A DNA stretch of 56,010 nt from SCN-69-37 sp044507065 (GTDB lineage: Bacteria > Acidobacteriota > Vicinamibacteria > Vicinamibacterales > SCN-69-37): the NCBI GenBank assembly GCA_044507065.1, contig JBIQJY010000018.1, positions 1 through 56,010 on the forward strand, in the 5' to 3' direction. The notes beneath the pieces were generated by a model. That model was not told where the DNA came from and searched no databases. It saw nothing but the letters and a program-made list of their open reading frames with translations. A program made the translations under genes and the position numbers. Of the stretch, positions 23,539 through 31,727 are shown piece after piece. Positions within the stretch are counted from its first letter, which is position 1. Every line of letters begins with the position of its first letter.

Positions 23539-26235
23539 TCAGGGCTTGGCTTCCTTCCAGTTCGCCCCGACGCCGACGTCGACCGTCAGCGGGACGTCGA
23601 GCGGAAACGCCTGTTCCATCGTCTCACGGACCAGCTCGGCCACGGCGTCGGCTTCCTCCCGGGGAGCCTCGAAGAGCAGTTCGTCGTGGACGGTGAGGAT
23701 CATCCGGGCCCCATCCGTCCGCCCGGCGCGTTGCCGCGCAAGCGCCTCTGAGACCGCGATCATGGCCTTCTTGAGCACGTCGGCCGCCGTGCCCTGAATC
23801 GGCATGTTGACCGTCTCGCGTTCGGCGGCGGCGCGGACCTGGCCGTTGCGGCTGGTCAGCTCGGGTACGAGCCGCCGCCGGCCGGTGAGGGTGCGCACGA
23901 CGCCGGTGGTGCGGGCTTCCTCGAGCGTGCGGTCGATGTAGGCGCGCACGCCGGGGAAACCGGCGAAGTAGGCGTCGATGAAGTCCTGGGCCGCCTGCTG
24001 CGGCACGCCGATGTCGCGCGCGAGCGTGAAGGCGGTCTTCCCGTACAGCAGCGCGTAGTTGATGATCTTCGCGCGGCGCCGGAGCTCGTGCGGGTCGAGC
24101 TTGAGCGGCCCGTCGGGCCCGCCAAAGACGCGCATGGCCGTCTGGTCGTGGATGTCGAGGCCCTCGCGGAATGCCTGGACCAGCGCCGCATCACCCGAGA
24201 GGTGCGCCAGGACGCGCAGCTCGATCTGTGAATAGTCGGCCGAAATCAGCACGCAGCCCGGCTCGGCGATGAACGCGGCGCGGATTTCGCGGCCGAGCGG
24301 CGTGCGGATCGGGATGTTCTGCAGGTTCGGGTCGCTGCTGCTCAAGCGTCCGGTGGCCGCCACCGCCTGGTTGAACGTCGTGTGGACGCGGCCGGTCGCC
24401 GGGTGGACCAGCGTGGGCAGGGCATCGACGTAGGTGCCCTTGAGCTTCTGGATTTCGCGCCACTTCAGCACGAGGCCCGGCAGCTCGTGGACGAGGGCGA
24501 GTTCCTCGAGCACCTCACGCGCCGTCGAGACTGCGCGCGTCTTGCCCGTCTTCCTGGTTGCCTGCAGGTTGAGCTGATCGAACAGCACCTCGGACAGCTG
24601 CTTGGGCGAGTTGATGTTGAACTCGCGCGAGGCCAGTTCGAAGATGCGCGCGCTCAGCCGATCGAGGTCGGCCTGCATGGTCGTCCCCAGCACGGCGAGC
24701 GCCGCCGTATCGATCTTCACACCGTGCTGTTCGATGTCGGCCAGGATCGGCAGCAGGGGCCGCTCGATGTCCTCGTAGACCGGGGCCAGGGCGTGTTCGG
24801 CGAGCGCGGCCGAGAGCGGGTCGGCAAGGCGCAGCGGCAATTCGGCGCGGTCGGCGGCCAGCGTGAGCACGGCGGCCGGTGGCACCTTGTCGAGCGCCAC
24901 CGCCTTGACGCCCTTGCCCTGCACTTCTTCGCCGGTCGTCGCGCGATACCCGACGCGCTCGATGGCCAGCGCCTCGAGCGTGTGGCTGCCGCTCGTCGCA
25001 TCGAGCAGGTAGCTGGCGAGCATCGTGTCGATCGTGATGCCCTCGAGGGCGATACCCTGCCGCGCGAGCATGACGACGGCCGCCTTCAGGTCGTGGCCAA
25101 CCTTTGCAATGGCGGGATTGGACAGTGCCGGACCGAGTCGATCGAGCATGCCGCGCAGCGGCAGGTTGGGCTGGTCGCTGAGGCCCGTATGTCCCACCGG
25201 TACGTAGCGCGCGCGGCCGATCGTCGTCGATACGGCCACACCCACGATCTGGCTTCGCATCGCCGATTCGCCCGAGTCGAGCACGGCAAGCCCGATGCGG
25301 CCGGCGGCCGCGAGCTCGGTGGCGAGTGCCTCGAGTTCTTCGATCGAGGCGATGACCGCCGCGTCGCGCGTCGTGTGTTCGGCGCGCGGGGCGAACTCCT
25401 GCACGAGCGATCGGAAGCCGAGCGACGTGAACAGTGCGAAACAGCGCTCGCGCGATGGGCCGCGGTAGCGCAGGTGATCGGCCTCGAACACGACGGGTAC
25501 GTCCGTGCGGATGCGCGCCAGTTCGCGGCTGGCGCGCGCCGAGGCCGCATGCGTGGCGAGTGCCTCGCGATACCGCTTCTGCTGCAGCGATGGGGCGGCT
25601 TCGAGCAGCGCCTCGAGCGTGCCGTGCGTCGTGATCAGTTCGCGCGCGCCCTTCTCGCCGATGCCGGGCACACCCTTGATGTTGTCGACGCTGTCGCCCA
25701 TCAGCGCGAGTACGTCGACGACCTGGTCGGGCCGCACGCCGAACTTCGTGACCACGCCTGCCTCGTCGTACCAGGTGCCCTCGTCGCGCGGGTTGTAGAC
25801 ACGGATGCCCGGGCCGACCAGCTGGAAGAAGTCCTTGTCGCCGGTCACGATCGCGACGTCGTAGCCGGCCTCGGCCGCCTGGGCTGCCAGCGTGCCAATC
25901 ACGTCGTCGGCCTCGAACCGGTCGTAGGTGAGGATGGGAACGCCCAGGGCTTCGCAGGCCTCGTGAACGAGCGGCACCTGTTCGGCCAGGTCGCTCGGCA
26001 TCGGCGTGCGATTGGCCTTGTAGTCTGCGGCCAGGTCGTCGCGGAACGTCGGCCCGGCCAGGTCGAACGACGCGGCGATGAACTCCGGCTGGTGGTCGGC
26101 CAGCAGCTTGCGCAGCATGGTCGAGAACCCGAAGACCGCGTTGGTGGAGCGCCCATCGGGGGCTGTCAGGCCGCGAATGGCGTGATACGCGCGGTACATC
26201 TGCGAACTGCCGTCGATCAGGAACAGGCGGGGCAC
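23539..26235 (-). CDS. polA: DNA polymerase I, with degenerate proofreading domain
   Basis: The 898-residue enzyme has three regions. The 5' nuclease domain (1-290) is intact, with DGSSQMYRAYHAI, FEADDVIGTLA, TGDKDFFQLV and the GVPGIGEKGA helix-hairpin-helix. The 3'-5' exonuclease region (300-480) has lost its metal ligands: the first motif reads LDSGES, the equivalent of E. coli Asp424 is Ala386, and the Asp501 position is Arg463. The polymerase domain (485-898) is complete: motif A SADYSQIELR, O-helix RRRAKIINYALLYG and motif C VHDELL. At the O-helix position of E. coli Phe762 it has Tyr727. It fills gaps and removes RNA primers. The start is GTG, 6 nt after a TAGAAT hexamer. Confidence 0.96.
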   Translation of the reverse strand: MPRLFLIDGSSQMYRAYHAIRGLTAPDGRSTNAVFGFSTMLRKLLADHQPEFIAASFDLAGPTFRDDLAADYKANRTPMPSDLAEQVPLVHEACEALGVPILTYDRFEADDVIGTLAAQAAEAGYDVAIVTGDKDFFQLVGPGIRVYNPRDEGTWYDEAGVVTKFGVRPDQVVDVLALMGDSVDNIKGVPGIGEKGARELITTHGTLEALLEAAPSLQQKRYREALATHAASARASRELARIRTDVPVVFEADHLRYRGPSRERCFALFTSLGFRSLVQEFAPRAEHTTRDAAVIASIEELEALATELAAAGRIGLAVLDSGESAMRSQIVGVAVSTTIGRARYVPVGHTGLSDQPNLPLRGMLDRLGPALSNPAIAKVGHDLKAAVVMLARQGIALEGITIDTMLASYLLDATSGSHTLEALAIERVGYRATTGEEVQGKGVKAVALDKVPPAAVLTLAADRAELPLRLADPLSAALAEHALAPVYEDIERPLLPILADIEQHGVKIDTAALAVLGTTMQADLDRLSARIFELASREFNINSPKQLSEVLFDQLNLQATRKTGKTRAVSTAREVLEELALVHELPGLVLKWREIQKLKGTYVDALPTLVHPATGRVHTTFNQAVAATGRLSSSDPNLQNIPIRTPLGREIRAAFIAEPGCVLISADYSQIELRVLAHLSGDAALVQAFREGLDIHDQTAMRVFGGPDGPLKLDPHELRRRAKIINYALLYGKTAFTLARDIGVPQQAAQDFIDAYFAGFPGVRAYIDRTLEEARTTGVVRTLTGRRRLVPELTSRNGQVRAAAERETVNMPIQGTAADVLKKAMIAVSEALARQRAGRTDGARMILTVHDELLFEAPREEADAVAELVRETMEQAFPLDVPLTVDVGVGANWKEAKP

Positions 26236-26241
26236 GGAGAG

Positions 26242-26259
26242 ATTCTATCGGGATATCAT
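26242..26259. promoter_or_regulatory. Back-to-back -10 elements of polA and the divergent lipoprotein gene
   Basis: On the minus strand TAGAAT (26247-26242) ends 6 nt before the polA GTG. On the plus strand TATCAT (26254-26259) ends 7 nt before the ATG at 26267. The two start codons are only 31 nt apart, so both transcripts are probably leaderless and their promoters interleave. Confidence 0.5.
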
Positions 26260-26266
26260 TCGCGGG

Positions 26267-27070
26267 ATGCGCGTCTCGTCGTGGTTCGTGCCGGGCGCCC
26301 TGCTGCTGGCCGTCGGGCTGCTCGCCGGCTGCCGCAACCCCCTCGCCCGCCAGTACGAATACTCCGAGCAGCTGTACCTCGACGTCGACGGGTCGGCGGA
26401 ACTGGTGATCGATTCGTCGATTGCGGCGCTCGTCGCGCTGCGCAACCTGCCACTCGATGCTTCGCCGTCCGTGCCCGTCGACCGCGACAAGGTCCGTGCG
26501 GCCTTCAGCGACGCGGGCTGCGGTGAGGTCACGGTCAACCGACCCTGGACCCGGTTCGGGCGCCGCTTCGTGCAGATCGTGCTCGAGCAGGACGACGTGC
26601 GGCGGTTCGCGACGTGCGGGCCGGTCTCATGGTCGTCGTTCGACCTCCGGTTCGTGACGACAGGCGACCGCGACGAGATCCACTTCACGCAGACCGTCGG
26701 GCCGCCGGCCGAGGGCAACCCCGGTGCGGTGAACTGGGACGGCGGCGAGATTGTCGGCTTCAAGCTGCACCTGCCGAGCCGCATCCTGTTCCACAACGTG
26801 CGCCAGCTCGAAGATGGCGCGCCGGGGTCTCCCGATCGCGGCAACATCCTGACGTGGGAACAGTGGCTTGCCGACAGGCGCAAGGGGCAGCCGCTCCGCA
26901 TGGAAGTGCGGATGGACTCGCAGTCGATCCTCAACCACGCACTGCTGCTGTTTGTCGGGGCGTTCGCGGCCGCCGTGCTGCTGCTGCTCTCGACGGTGTG
27001 GGTGGTCGTCGGCCGGGCCCGTCGGCGTGGTGCCTTGCCGCACGGGGGATCTACCCGCCCGCGAGCCTGA
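26267..27070 (+). CDS. LppM-like lipoprotein with C-terminal membrane helix
   Basis: The 267-residue protein has a lipoprotein signal with lipobox LLAGC, acylated Cys22. The mature domain is beta-rich, opening with YSEQLYLDVDGSAELVIDSSIAAL in its first part, which resembles LppM/DUF3153-type domains. A second membrane helix near the C-terminus (about 224-248) is followed by a basic tail, so the protein would be held at both ends. Function is unknown; LppM is named for a mycobacterial lipoprotein affecting phagosome biology, and no such role is implied here. The tail overlaps the convergent downstream gene by 20 nt. The ATG is 7 nt after TATCAT. Confidence 0.62.
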   Translation: MRVSSWFVPGALLLAVGLLAGCRNPLARQYEYSEQLYLDVDGSAELVIDSSIAALVALRNLPLDASPSVPVDRDKVRAAFSDAGCGEVTVNRPWTRFGRRFVQIVLEQDDVRRFATCGPVSWSSFDLRFVTTGDRDEIHFTQTVGPPAEGNPGAVNWDGGEIVGFKLHLPSRILFHNVRQLEDGAPGSPDRGNILTWEQWLADRRKGQPLRMEVRMDSQSILNHALLLFVGAFAAAVLLLLSTVWVVVGRARRRGALPHGGSTRPRA

Positions 27071-29027
27071 TGTTCTGCACTTTCTGTTCGCCTTCGCCGA
27101 GTGTGAAGGGAATCGACGCCGAGCCGAGCTGTTCGAGAAATGCCGGGTCGTACCATTCGCCTGGCTCAACGTCGGTGACGGCCGTCAGCAGGTAGTCGCC
27201 GGCCGGCAGGTTGGGGAACGTGAAGCGCCCGTCGGTGCCCGGCCGCGTCGCGCTGATGCGCCGTGCCTGAGGCAGCCAGTACCGCGAGTCCGACGGGAAC
27301 ACGATGATGGTGAAGTCCGACGTCGGCCCCCCCGACGTGTCCTGGATCGTCCCCGACAGCTGTTGCTGTCGGTCGGTGTAGGTGATGACCACGTTCGAGA
27401 TGTTCAGGTTCGGTCCGATCTCGACGGGGAAGTCGAACAGATCCGTGCCGTTGACCAGGGCCGACTTCGGCGTGTGCTGCCCGATCGGCGCCGGCCCGCC
27501 CGTGCGCCCGCCGCCGCGCCCGCCGCCCGAGACCGTCGTGAGCGCGTAACGTCCCGGTGCCACGCCGGTGATGGTGAAGCGCCCGGACTCGTCGACCGAT
27601 CCCATCGGCAGGCCGCCCATCTGGAACGCCTGCGTCCCGCGACTCGTGAGCGCGACGCGGAGCGTCGATGGATCGAACGTGCCGCGGCCCGTTCCCTCGA
27701 ACTCCACGCGGCCCGATACGGTCATCCCCTCCTGCAGCGTCAGCACGATGTCGGGCAGCGGCTGCCCGGTGACGACCAGTTCCGCCTGCGCCCACAGCGA
27801 CTGCGCCTGCGGATTGTTGAACCCGCCACGGCCCCTGCCCCCGCGGCCGGCGGCCTGCGCGGCGGCAAAGTCCGGGTTGGCGCGGGCCAGGAGTGCATAG
27901 GCGCCTGGCGTGACGCGTTCGAATTCGAACCGCCCCTGTCCGTCGACACGGGCCATGCTCGTGCCCGCCCCGCCAATCTGCACGCCGTTGTCGTCAACGG
28001 CCCGCAGCATCACCTGGGCGCCGGGCGGCAGCGCGCCTGTCGCGCTCGTCACAATCCCGCGCACTTCCGTTGTGGGCACCAGCAGCAGGCGGAAATCGAT
28101 CCCGCTGCGTTCTTCGCCGGCGCCGAGGGTGATGGCCTGTGCACCGCCGGGTGTGGTGGTGCCGGGGTAGTAGACGGGCGCATATGCCGTGGCGCCCTGC
28201 TGCTCGAGTCTCGCGAGTTGTTCCTGGAGGATGGTGATACGACCCGCCATCGCCGGATCGCCACCCTCGACGCTGATGCCGATGGACACCGGCGCGCCTC
28301 CCGCCAGCGCGGTGAGGTTCGACAGCTCGCTCGCCAGGAATTCGCGCATGTCGCCGCCGGGCCCCGCGTTGCGCGGTGCGGCGCTCACCATGTAGTCGCC
28401 TGGCTGCAGCTGGTAGATGCGGTAGACACCCCGATCGTCGGTCGTGTCCTGGTTGGCCACCTGCCATGTGCGTTCGCCGGTCTGCATCATGGAGCGCAGG
28501 GCGCGGACGGGCACGCCGGCCGCCGGCTCGCCGTGTTCGTCGACCACGACGCCGGTCAGCACGCTGCCGCGCGGCATGCTGATGCTCAACCGATCGAGCC
28601 GCTGGCCTTCGGCGAGCTGGACCGGCGTACCCTGTCGCCCCGGGCGCTTCGCGCCATAGGCGATATTGACGAACCCGGCCTTCGAGACGTTGATGGTGTA
28701 GCGGCCGGCCGGCAGGGCGGCAAAGCTGAAGCGACCCTGGTCGTCGGTGAGCGCGGACCGGCCGCCGCGCAGTTCATTTGCCGACAGGTTCACGCGCGCG
28801 CGGCGCACGGGCGTTCCGGCCCCCTCGAGCGTCACCGTGCCGGCAATCATCGCGGTGCCGACGGTCGACTGGTCGGCGGCGTCGCGCGGTGACACCACGC
28901 CGCCCCGCCCTCCGGGCATGCCGATCTGGCCGGGCGCCGCCCCGCGTCCGCCCTGGGCGTAGACAGCGCCGACAGCCAGCGAAACGACGACAACGGCAAC
29001 AGCCGTGCGAGCCACCGAATGCGACAT
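27051..29027 (-). CDS. Secreted protein with carboxypeptidase-regulatory-like (Ig-fold) repeats
   Basis: The 658-residue product has a signal peptide ending VYAQGG (cleavage near residue 25), then a Gly/Arg-rich patch and a chain of carboxypeptidase-regulatory-like domains. Repeated units read GRFSFAALPAGRYTINVSK, GVYRIYQLQPGDYMVSA, GRFEFERVTPGAYALLA, GRFTITGVAPGRYALTT and GRFTFPNLPAGDYLLTA, each closing a beta sandwich. At least five such domains are visible. These modules bind carbohydrate or act as spacers in cell-surface proteins of Acidobacteria and Bacteroidetes; no catalytic domain is present. GAGGG lies 7 nt before the ATG. The gene overlaps the preceding convergent gene by 20 nt. Confidence 0.82.
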   Translation of the reverse strand: MSHSVARTAVAVVVVSLAVGAVYAQGGRGAAPGQIGMPGGRGGVVSPRDAADQSTVGTAMIAGTVTLEGAGTPVRRARVNLSANELRGGRSALTDDQGRFSFAALPAGRYTINVSKAGFVNIAYGAKRPGRQGTPVQLAEGQRLDRLSISMPRGSVLTGVVVDEHGEPAAGVPVRALRSMMQTGERTWQVANQDTTDDRGVYRIYQLQPGDYMVSAAPRNAGPGGDMREFLASELSNLTALAGGAPVSIGISVEGGDPAMAGRITILQEQLARLEQQGATAYAPVYYPGTTTPGGAQAITLGAGEERSGIDFRLLLVPTTEVRGIVTSATGALPPGAQVMLRAVDDNGVQIGGAGTSMARVDGQGRFEFERVTPGAYALLARANPDFAAAQAAGRGGRGRGGFNNPQAQSLWAQAELVVTGQPLPDIVLTLQEGMTVSGRVEFEGTGRGTFDPSTLRVALTSRGTQAFQMGGLPMGSVDESGRFTITGVAPGRYALTTVSGGGRGGGRTGGPAPIGQHTPKSALVNGTDLFDFPVEIGPNLNISNVVITYTDRQQQLSGTIQDTSGGPTSDFTIIVFPSDSRYWLPQARRISATRPGTDGRFTFPNLPAGDYLLTAVTDVEPGEWYDPAFLEQLGSASIPFTLGEGEQKVQNIRLAGG

Positions 29028-29156
29028 GGACAGGCCCTCGAAGTACGAGTCAGACGAGCCGCCGGCCCGCGCGGTTGGCGGCGTCCGGCTGTTCTTCAGT
29101 TACGCCGTCCGGCACGGACGGGTTTCGGGGGAACGCGCCGCAGACGCACGCCATGC

Positions 29157-29678
29157 TCACCGCATGCCGACGCGCAGCCGATTCTCGACGCTCAACACGC
29201 CGCCGACCTGCGCGAGCGACTGCGCCAGGATCCGGTCCCCCTGGTTGTCGACGACGCCGGTGAGGGTGACGCGCTGGTGCTCGATGATGATGTGGATGGA
29301 CGGGTTGGGGCGCTCGGCGTACCGCCAGAAGTTCGGGTGGTTGTAGATGGCGTTGGCCACCACGCGGCGCAGCCGGTCGTCGGTCTGCGAGACCGGCAGG
29401 ACCCCGATGTCGTTGGTCAGTTCCCGGATCCCGTCGATGCGTCTGACGCGGTCCTCGATTTCCTTGCGCTTGAGCGGGATCGTGACCCGTCCCCGCAGCG
29501 TGACATGGCGATTGTCGACATGGATGTCCACGTCGTCGAAGATGCTGAACTTCGCGTAGGTCCGGACCGAATCGGCCACCCGCTCGCCGAGCGCCTGATC
29601 GGTCAGCTGCGCCTCGACGGCCGTCGGAGCCGCCAGGAGGCCGACGACGATCGAGCCGAGAAGAGCGAGCGTTCTCAT
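29157..29678 (-). CDS. Periplasmic double-BON-domain protein
   Basis: The 173-residue product begins with a signal peptide (MRTLALLGSIVVGLLAAP, cleavage after AVEA near residue 25). Two BON domains follow: VDIHVDNRHVTLRGRV with the conserved Gly turn, then IHIIIEHQRVTLTGVV with the matching second half ILAQSLAQVGGVLSVENRL. BON domains bind phospholipid or envelope components and are found in OsmY and DolP, which respond to envelope stress. I chose the ATG at 29678 because it begins the signal peptide; an ATG 29 codons earlier gives an unlikely charged extension. No Shine-Dalgarno is visible. Confidence 0.85.
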   Translation of the reverse strand: MRTLALLGSIVVGLLAAPTAVEAQLTDQALGERVADSVRTYAKFSIFDDVDIHVDNRHVTLRGRVTIPLKRKEIEDRVRRIDGIRELTNDIGVLPVSQTDDRLRRVVANAIYNHPNFWRYAERPNPSIHIIIEHQRVTLTGVVDNQGDRILAQSLAQVGGVLSVENRLRVGMR

Positions 29679-29711
29679 CACAGTTGGCCCTGCCAGCAGG
29701 CGTTGCACCCC

Positions 29712-29744
29712 CGGATGGAGCAAGTGCAGTACCAACTCCATCCG
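29712..29744. repeat. 9-bp inverted repeat between BON and ZIP genes
   Basis: CGGATGGAG (29712-29720) pairs perfectly with CTCCATCCG (29736-29744) around a 15-nt loop. It is downstream of the ZIP gene and upstream of the BON gene on the minus strand. No T tract follows on that strand, so it is either an operator or an RNA hairpin in the BON leader. Confidence 0.4.
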
Positions 29745-29823
29745 TCGGTCCGCCAATTCTCGCACATTGCCCCTGATCTACCGTGTCATCGCGGGGCGAC
29801 GCCCGCTCACCTGGCGTCCCACT

Positions 29824-30558
29824 TCAGAGGGCCGCGATTGTGAGGATGCCCAGGCTGATGAGGATCACCTGACGCACGGCGTTCGAGTCCAGGTGTCCCC
29901 GGTGCAGGCTGGGGATCAGATCGGCCATGGCCACGTAGAGGAAATTGCCGGCCGCGAATGCCAGCACGAACGGGACGATCTGCGGCGTCGTGGCCCCGAA
30001 CAGCAGCATCAGCGCCGCGCCGGCCACGCCGCCGACGGCTGAGCTCAGGTTGAGCAGCAGCGCGCGCCGCCGCGGCTGGCCCGCGGCAAGCAGAATCGCG
30101 AAGTCGCCCGCTTCCTGCGGCACCTCATGGGCCACGACGGCCAGCGCCGTCGTGACGCCCAGCGGGATCGAGGTCATCGTGGCTGCCGCAATGACAATCC
30201 CGTCGACGAACGTGTGCACTGCGTCGCCGACGATGACGAGCGGGACTGTCGAGGGATGGACGTGGCATTCCTCATCGCCGTGGCAGTGTCGCCAGAGCAC
30301 GGCCTTCTCGAGGATGAAGAAGGTGATGATTCCCGCCAGCATCGTGCCGAAGGCCGCTGGCGGCGGCAGCGAATCGAGCGCCTCGGGCACGAGCACGAGC
30401 AGCGACGCGCCGAGCAGCGTGCCGACCGCATAGGACACCAGCCACGGCACCAGGCGCGTCCGGGCGTCCTTGTTGAAGAACAGGAGCGTCGAGGCGACAA
30501 GGACGCCCACGAGACTTCCGGCGATGGATAGGCCAAGGCTGACCGACCAGACGAGCAC
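29824..30558 (-). CDS. ZIP-family divalent metal transporter
   Basis: The 244-residue polytopic protein has the ZIP binuclear metal motifs: VHTFVDGIVIAA in helix IV and HEVPQEAGDFAIL in helix V. A His-rich cytoplasmic loop (WRHCHGDEECHVH) precedes helix IV and probably captures metal. The family imports or facilitates zinc, iron or manganese movement into the cytoplasm. Eight membrane segments can be traced and the length is normal. The start is GTG; TAGCAT (30569-30564 on the minus strand) ends 5 nt before it and no Shine-Dalgarno is present. A 16-bp tandem repeat lies just upstream. Confidence 0.9.
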   Translation of the reverse strand: MLVWSVSLGLSIAGSLVGVLVASTLLFFNKDARTRLVPWLVSYAVGTLLGASLLVLVPEALDSLPPPAAFGTMLAGIITFFILEKAVLWRHCHGDEECHVHPSTVPLVIVGDAVHTFVDGIVIAAATMTSIPLGVTTALAVVAHEVPQEAGDFAILLAAGQPRRRALLLNLSSAVGGVAGAALMLLFGATTPQIVPFVLAFAAGNFLYVAMADLIPSLHRGHLDSNAVRQVILISLGILTIAAL

Positions 30559-30581
30559 GCGGAATGCTAGCAGAGGAGGGG

Positions 30582-30629
30582 GGCTGCGAGGCTACGAGGC
30601 TGCGAGGCGACGAGGCTGCGAGGCTACTG
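30582..30629. repeat. Three-copy 16-bp tandem repeat
   Basis: The unit GGCTGCGAGGCTACGA repeats at 30582, 30598 and 30614, the second copy with T-to-G and the third diverging at its end. Each unit contains two 8-bp halves (GAGGCTGC / GAGGCTAC). It lies between two minus-strand genes, immediately upstream of the ZIP promoter region. Confidence 0.85.
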
Positions 30630-30636
30630 GCCTCGG

Positions 30637-31182
30637 TCAGCTCCGTGCGCGCCGCGTCTCGAAGTACGTCACGTCGTCCTCGGTGCCGATGACACGCGGG
30701 GCCACGCCGCCGGCGTCTCCCAGCAGCGCCAGCACCGCGTCGGCCGGCACGGTGGGGGCGCGCTTTGACAGCAGGCCCGAGCGCCGGCGCCCCTCGATGA
30801 GGATGACCCGCCCTCCGGGCCGCACGGCGGTCAGTGCGCTTCGAGCCAGTTGCTGTCGCGTCGTCCCGACAATTTCGTGCAGGTCGAAGTGGAGGACGGC
30901 GAGATCGTGCGTGCCGTCGGCCCCCGGCAGGTCTGTGGCGTCGGCCGGCAGGTCCAGCATTTCGATGAGCACCCCGGCCTCGGCCGCAGCGGCTTCGTAG
31001 GCCTTGCGCAGGGACGCCGGTGCGGCCAGCAGCGTCTGGCCGTTCAGCCCGGTGCTGCGCGCGACCTCGGCCACGAGCCGGGCATCGGGTCGGCCCGCGA
31101 CGAGTGCGCGGTCGCCTGGCTTCGCCCCGATCATCGCCAGGGCGGTCATGAACGGGGATGGACCCTTCCGAAACAGCGCCAT
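30637..31182 (-). CDS. Methyltransferase-like protein, degenerate
   Basis: The 181-residue product has the outline of a class I SAM-dependent methyltransferase: an opening AKPGDRALVAGRPDARLVAEV at the position of motif I, a DLAVLHFDLHEI segment at motif IV, and RPGGRVILIEGRRR at motif VI. The glycine-rich loop is degenerate (VAGRPDARL instead of GxGxG), so SAM binding is doubtful. I am unsure of any substrate. It is transcribed away from the small membrane protein at 31209, and the two -10 hexamers overlap; on its strand TATCAT ends 8 nt before the ATG. Confidence 0.55.
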   Translation of the reverse strand: MALFRKGPSPFMTALAMIGAKPGDRALVAGRPDARLVAEVARSTGLNGQTLLAAPASLRKAYEAAAAEAGVLIEMLDLPADATDLPGADGTHDLAVLHFDLHEIVGTTRQQLARSALTAVRPGGRVILIEGRRRSGLLSKRAPTVPADAVLALLGDAGGVAPRVIGTEDDVTYFETRRARS

Positions 31183-31190
31183 GATCCCGA

Positions 31191-31200
31191 ATGATATAGT
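31191..31200. promoter_or_regulatory. Overlapping divergent -10 hexamers
   Basis: Plus strand TATAGT (31195-31200) ends 8 nt before the GTG at 31209. Minus strand TATCAT (31196-31191) ends 8 nt before the ATG at 31182. The hexamers share two base pairs, so the two promoters should exclude each other. Confidence 0.5.
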
Positions 31201-31208
31201 CTCCCCCC

Positions 31209-31688
31209 GTGACCAGGCTTCAGGCAGCGCTGCTCGGCGGCCTTTTCATCGGCGTCCTTTCGTCGCTGCCGGTGGTCAACATCGCCAATTGCTGTTGTCT
31301 CTGGGTGATTGTGGGCGGTGTGCTCACTGTCTATCTCCAGCAGCAGGGGCGCACCACGGCGATTGCCCCGGCCGACGCCGCGCTGTCGGGCCTGCTGGCC
31401 GGGCTCGTCGGGGCGCTGATTTCTCTCGCCCTCACCGCCGTCTTCTTCTCGATGACGGGCGCCGGGATGGCCGCCCAGTTCCGCGAGATGGCCGAGCAGT
31501 ATCCCCAGATGCCGGCCGAGACGCGCGACATGATCATCCGGTTGAGTGAAGGGTCGGGCATGTTCCTGCTCCTGTCGCTCTTCACCATTCCCATCTACGC
31601 GATCGTCAGCATGCTTGGCGGACTGCTGGGCACGCTCATCTTCCGCAAGCCGGCACCACCGACACCACCGCCGCCGGCGCAGGTCTGA
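31209..31688 (+). CDS. Small polytopic membrane protein with a Cys-Cys-Cys motif
   Basis: I do not recognise a characterised family. The 159-residue product has three or four membrane segments (about 5-25, 29-45, 58-82 and 112-145), a loop rich in acidic and Met residues between them, and a Pro-rich C-terminus (PAPPTPPPPAQ). Residues 27-31 read NCCCL at the edge of the second helix, which could bind metal or carry acyl groups. The start is GTG, 8 nt after TATAGT, with no Shine-Dalgarno. The next gene, acetyl-CoA synthetase, is 39 nt away on the same strand and could be co-transcribed. Confidence 0.7.
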   Translation: MTRLQAALLGGLFIGVLSSLPVVNIANCCCLWVIVGGVLTVYLQQQGRTTAIAPADAALSGLLAGLVGALISLALTAVFFSMTGAGMAAQFREMAEQYPQMPAETRDMIIRLSEGSGMFLLLSLFTIPIYAIVSMLGGLLGTLIFRKPAPPTPPPPAQV

Positions 31689-31727
31689 GGCGACCGGCGC
31701 CGCGCCCGGCACTTTCGAGGCGCTCGA

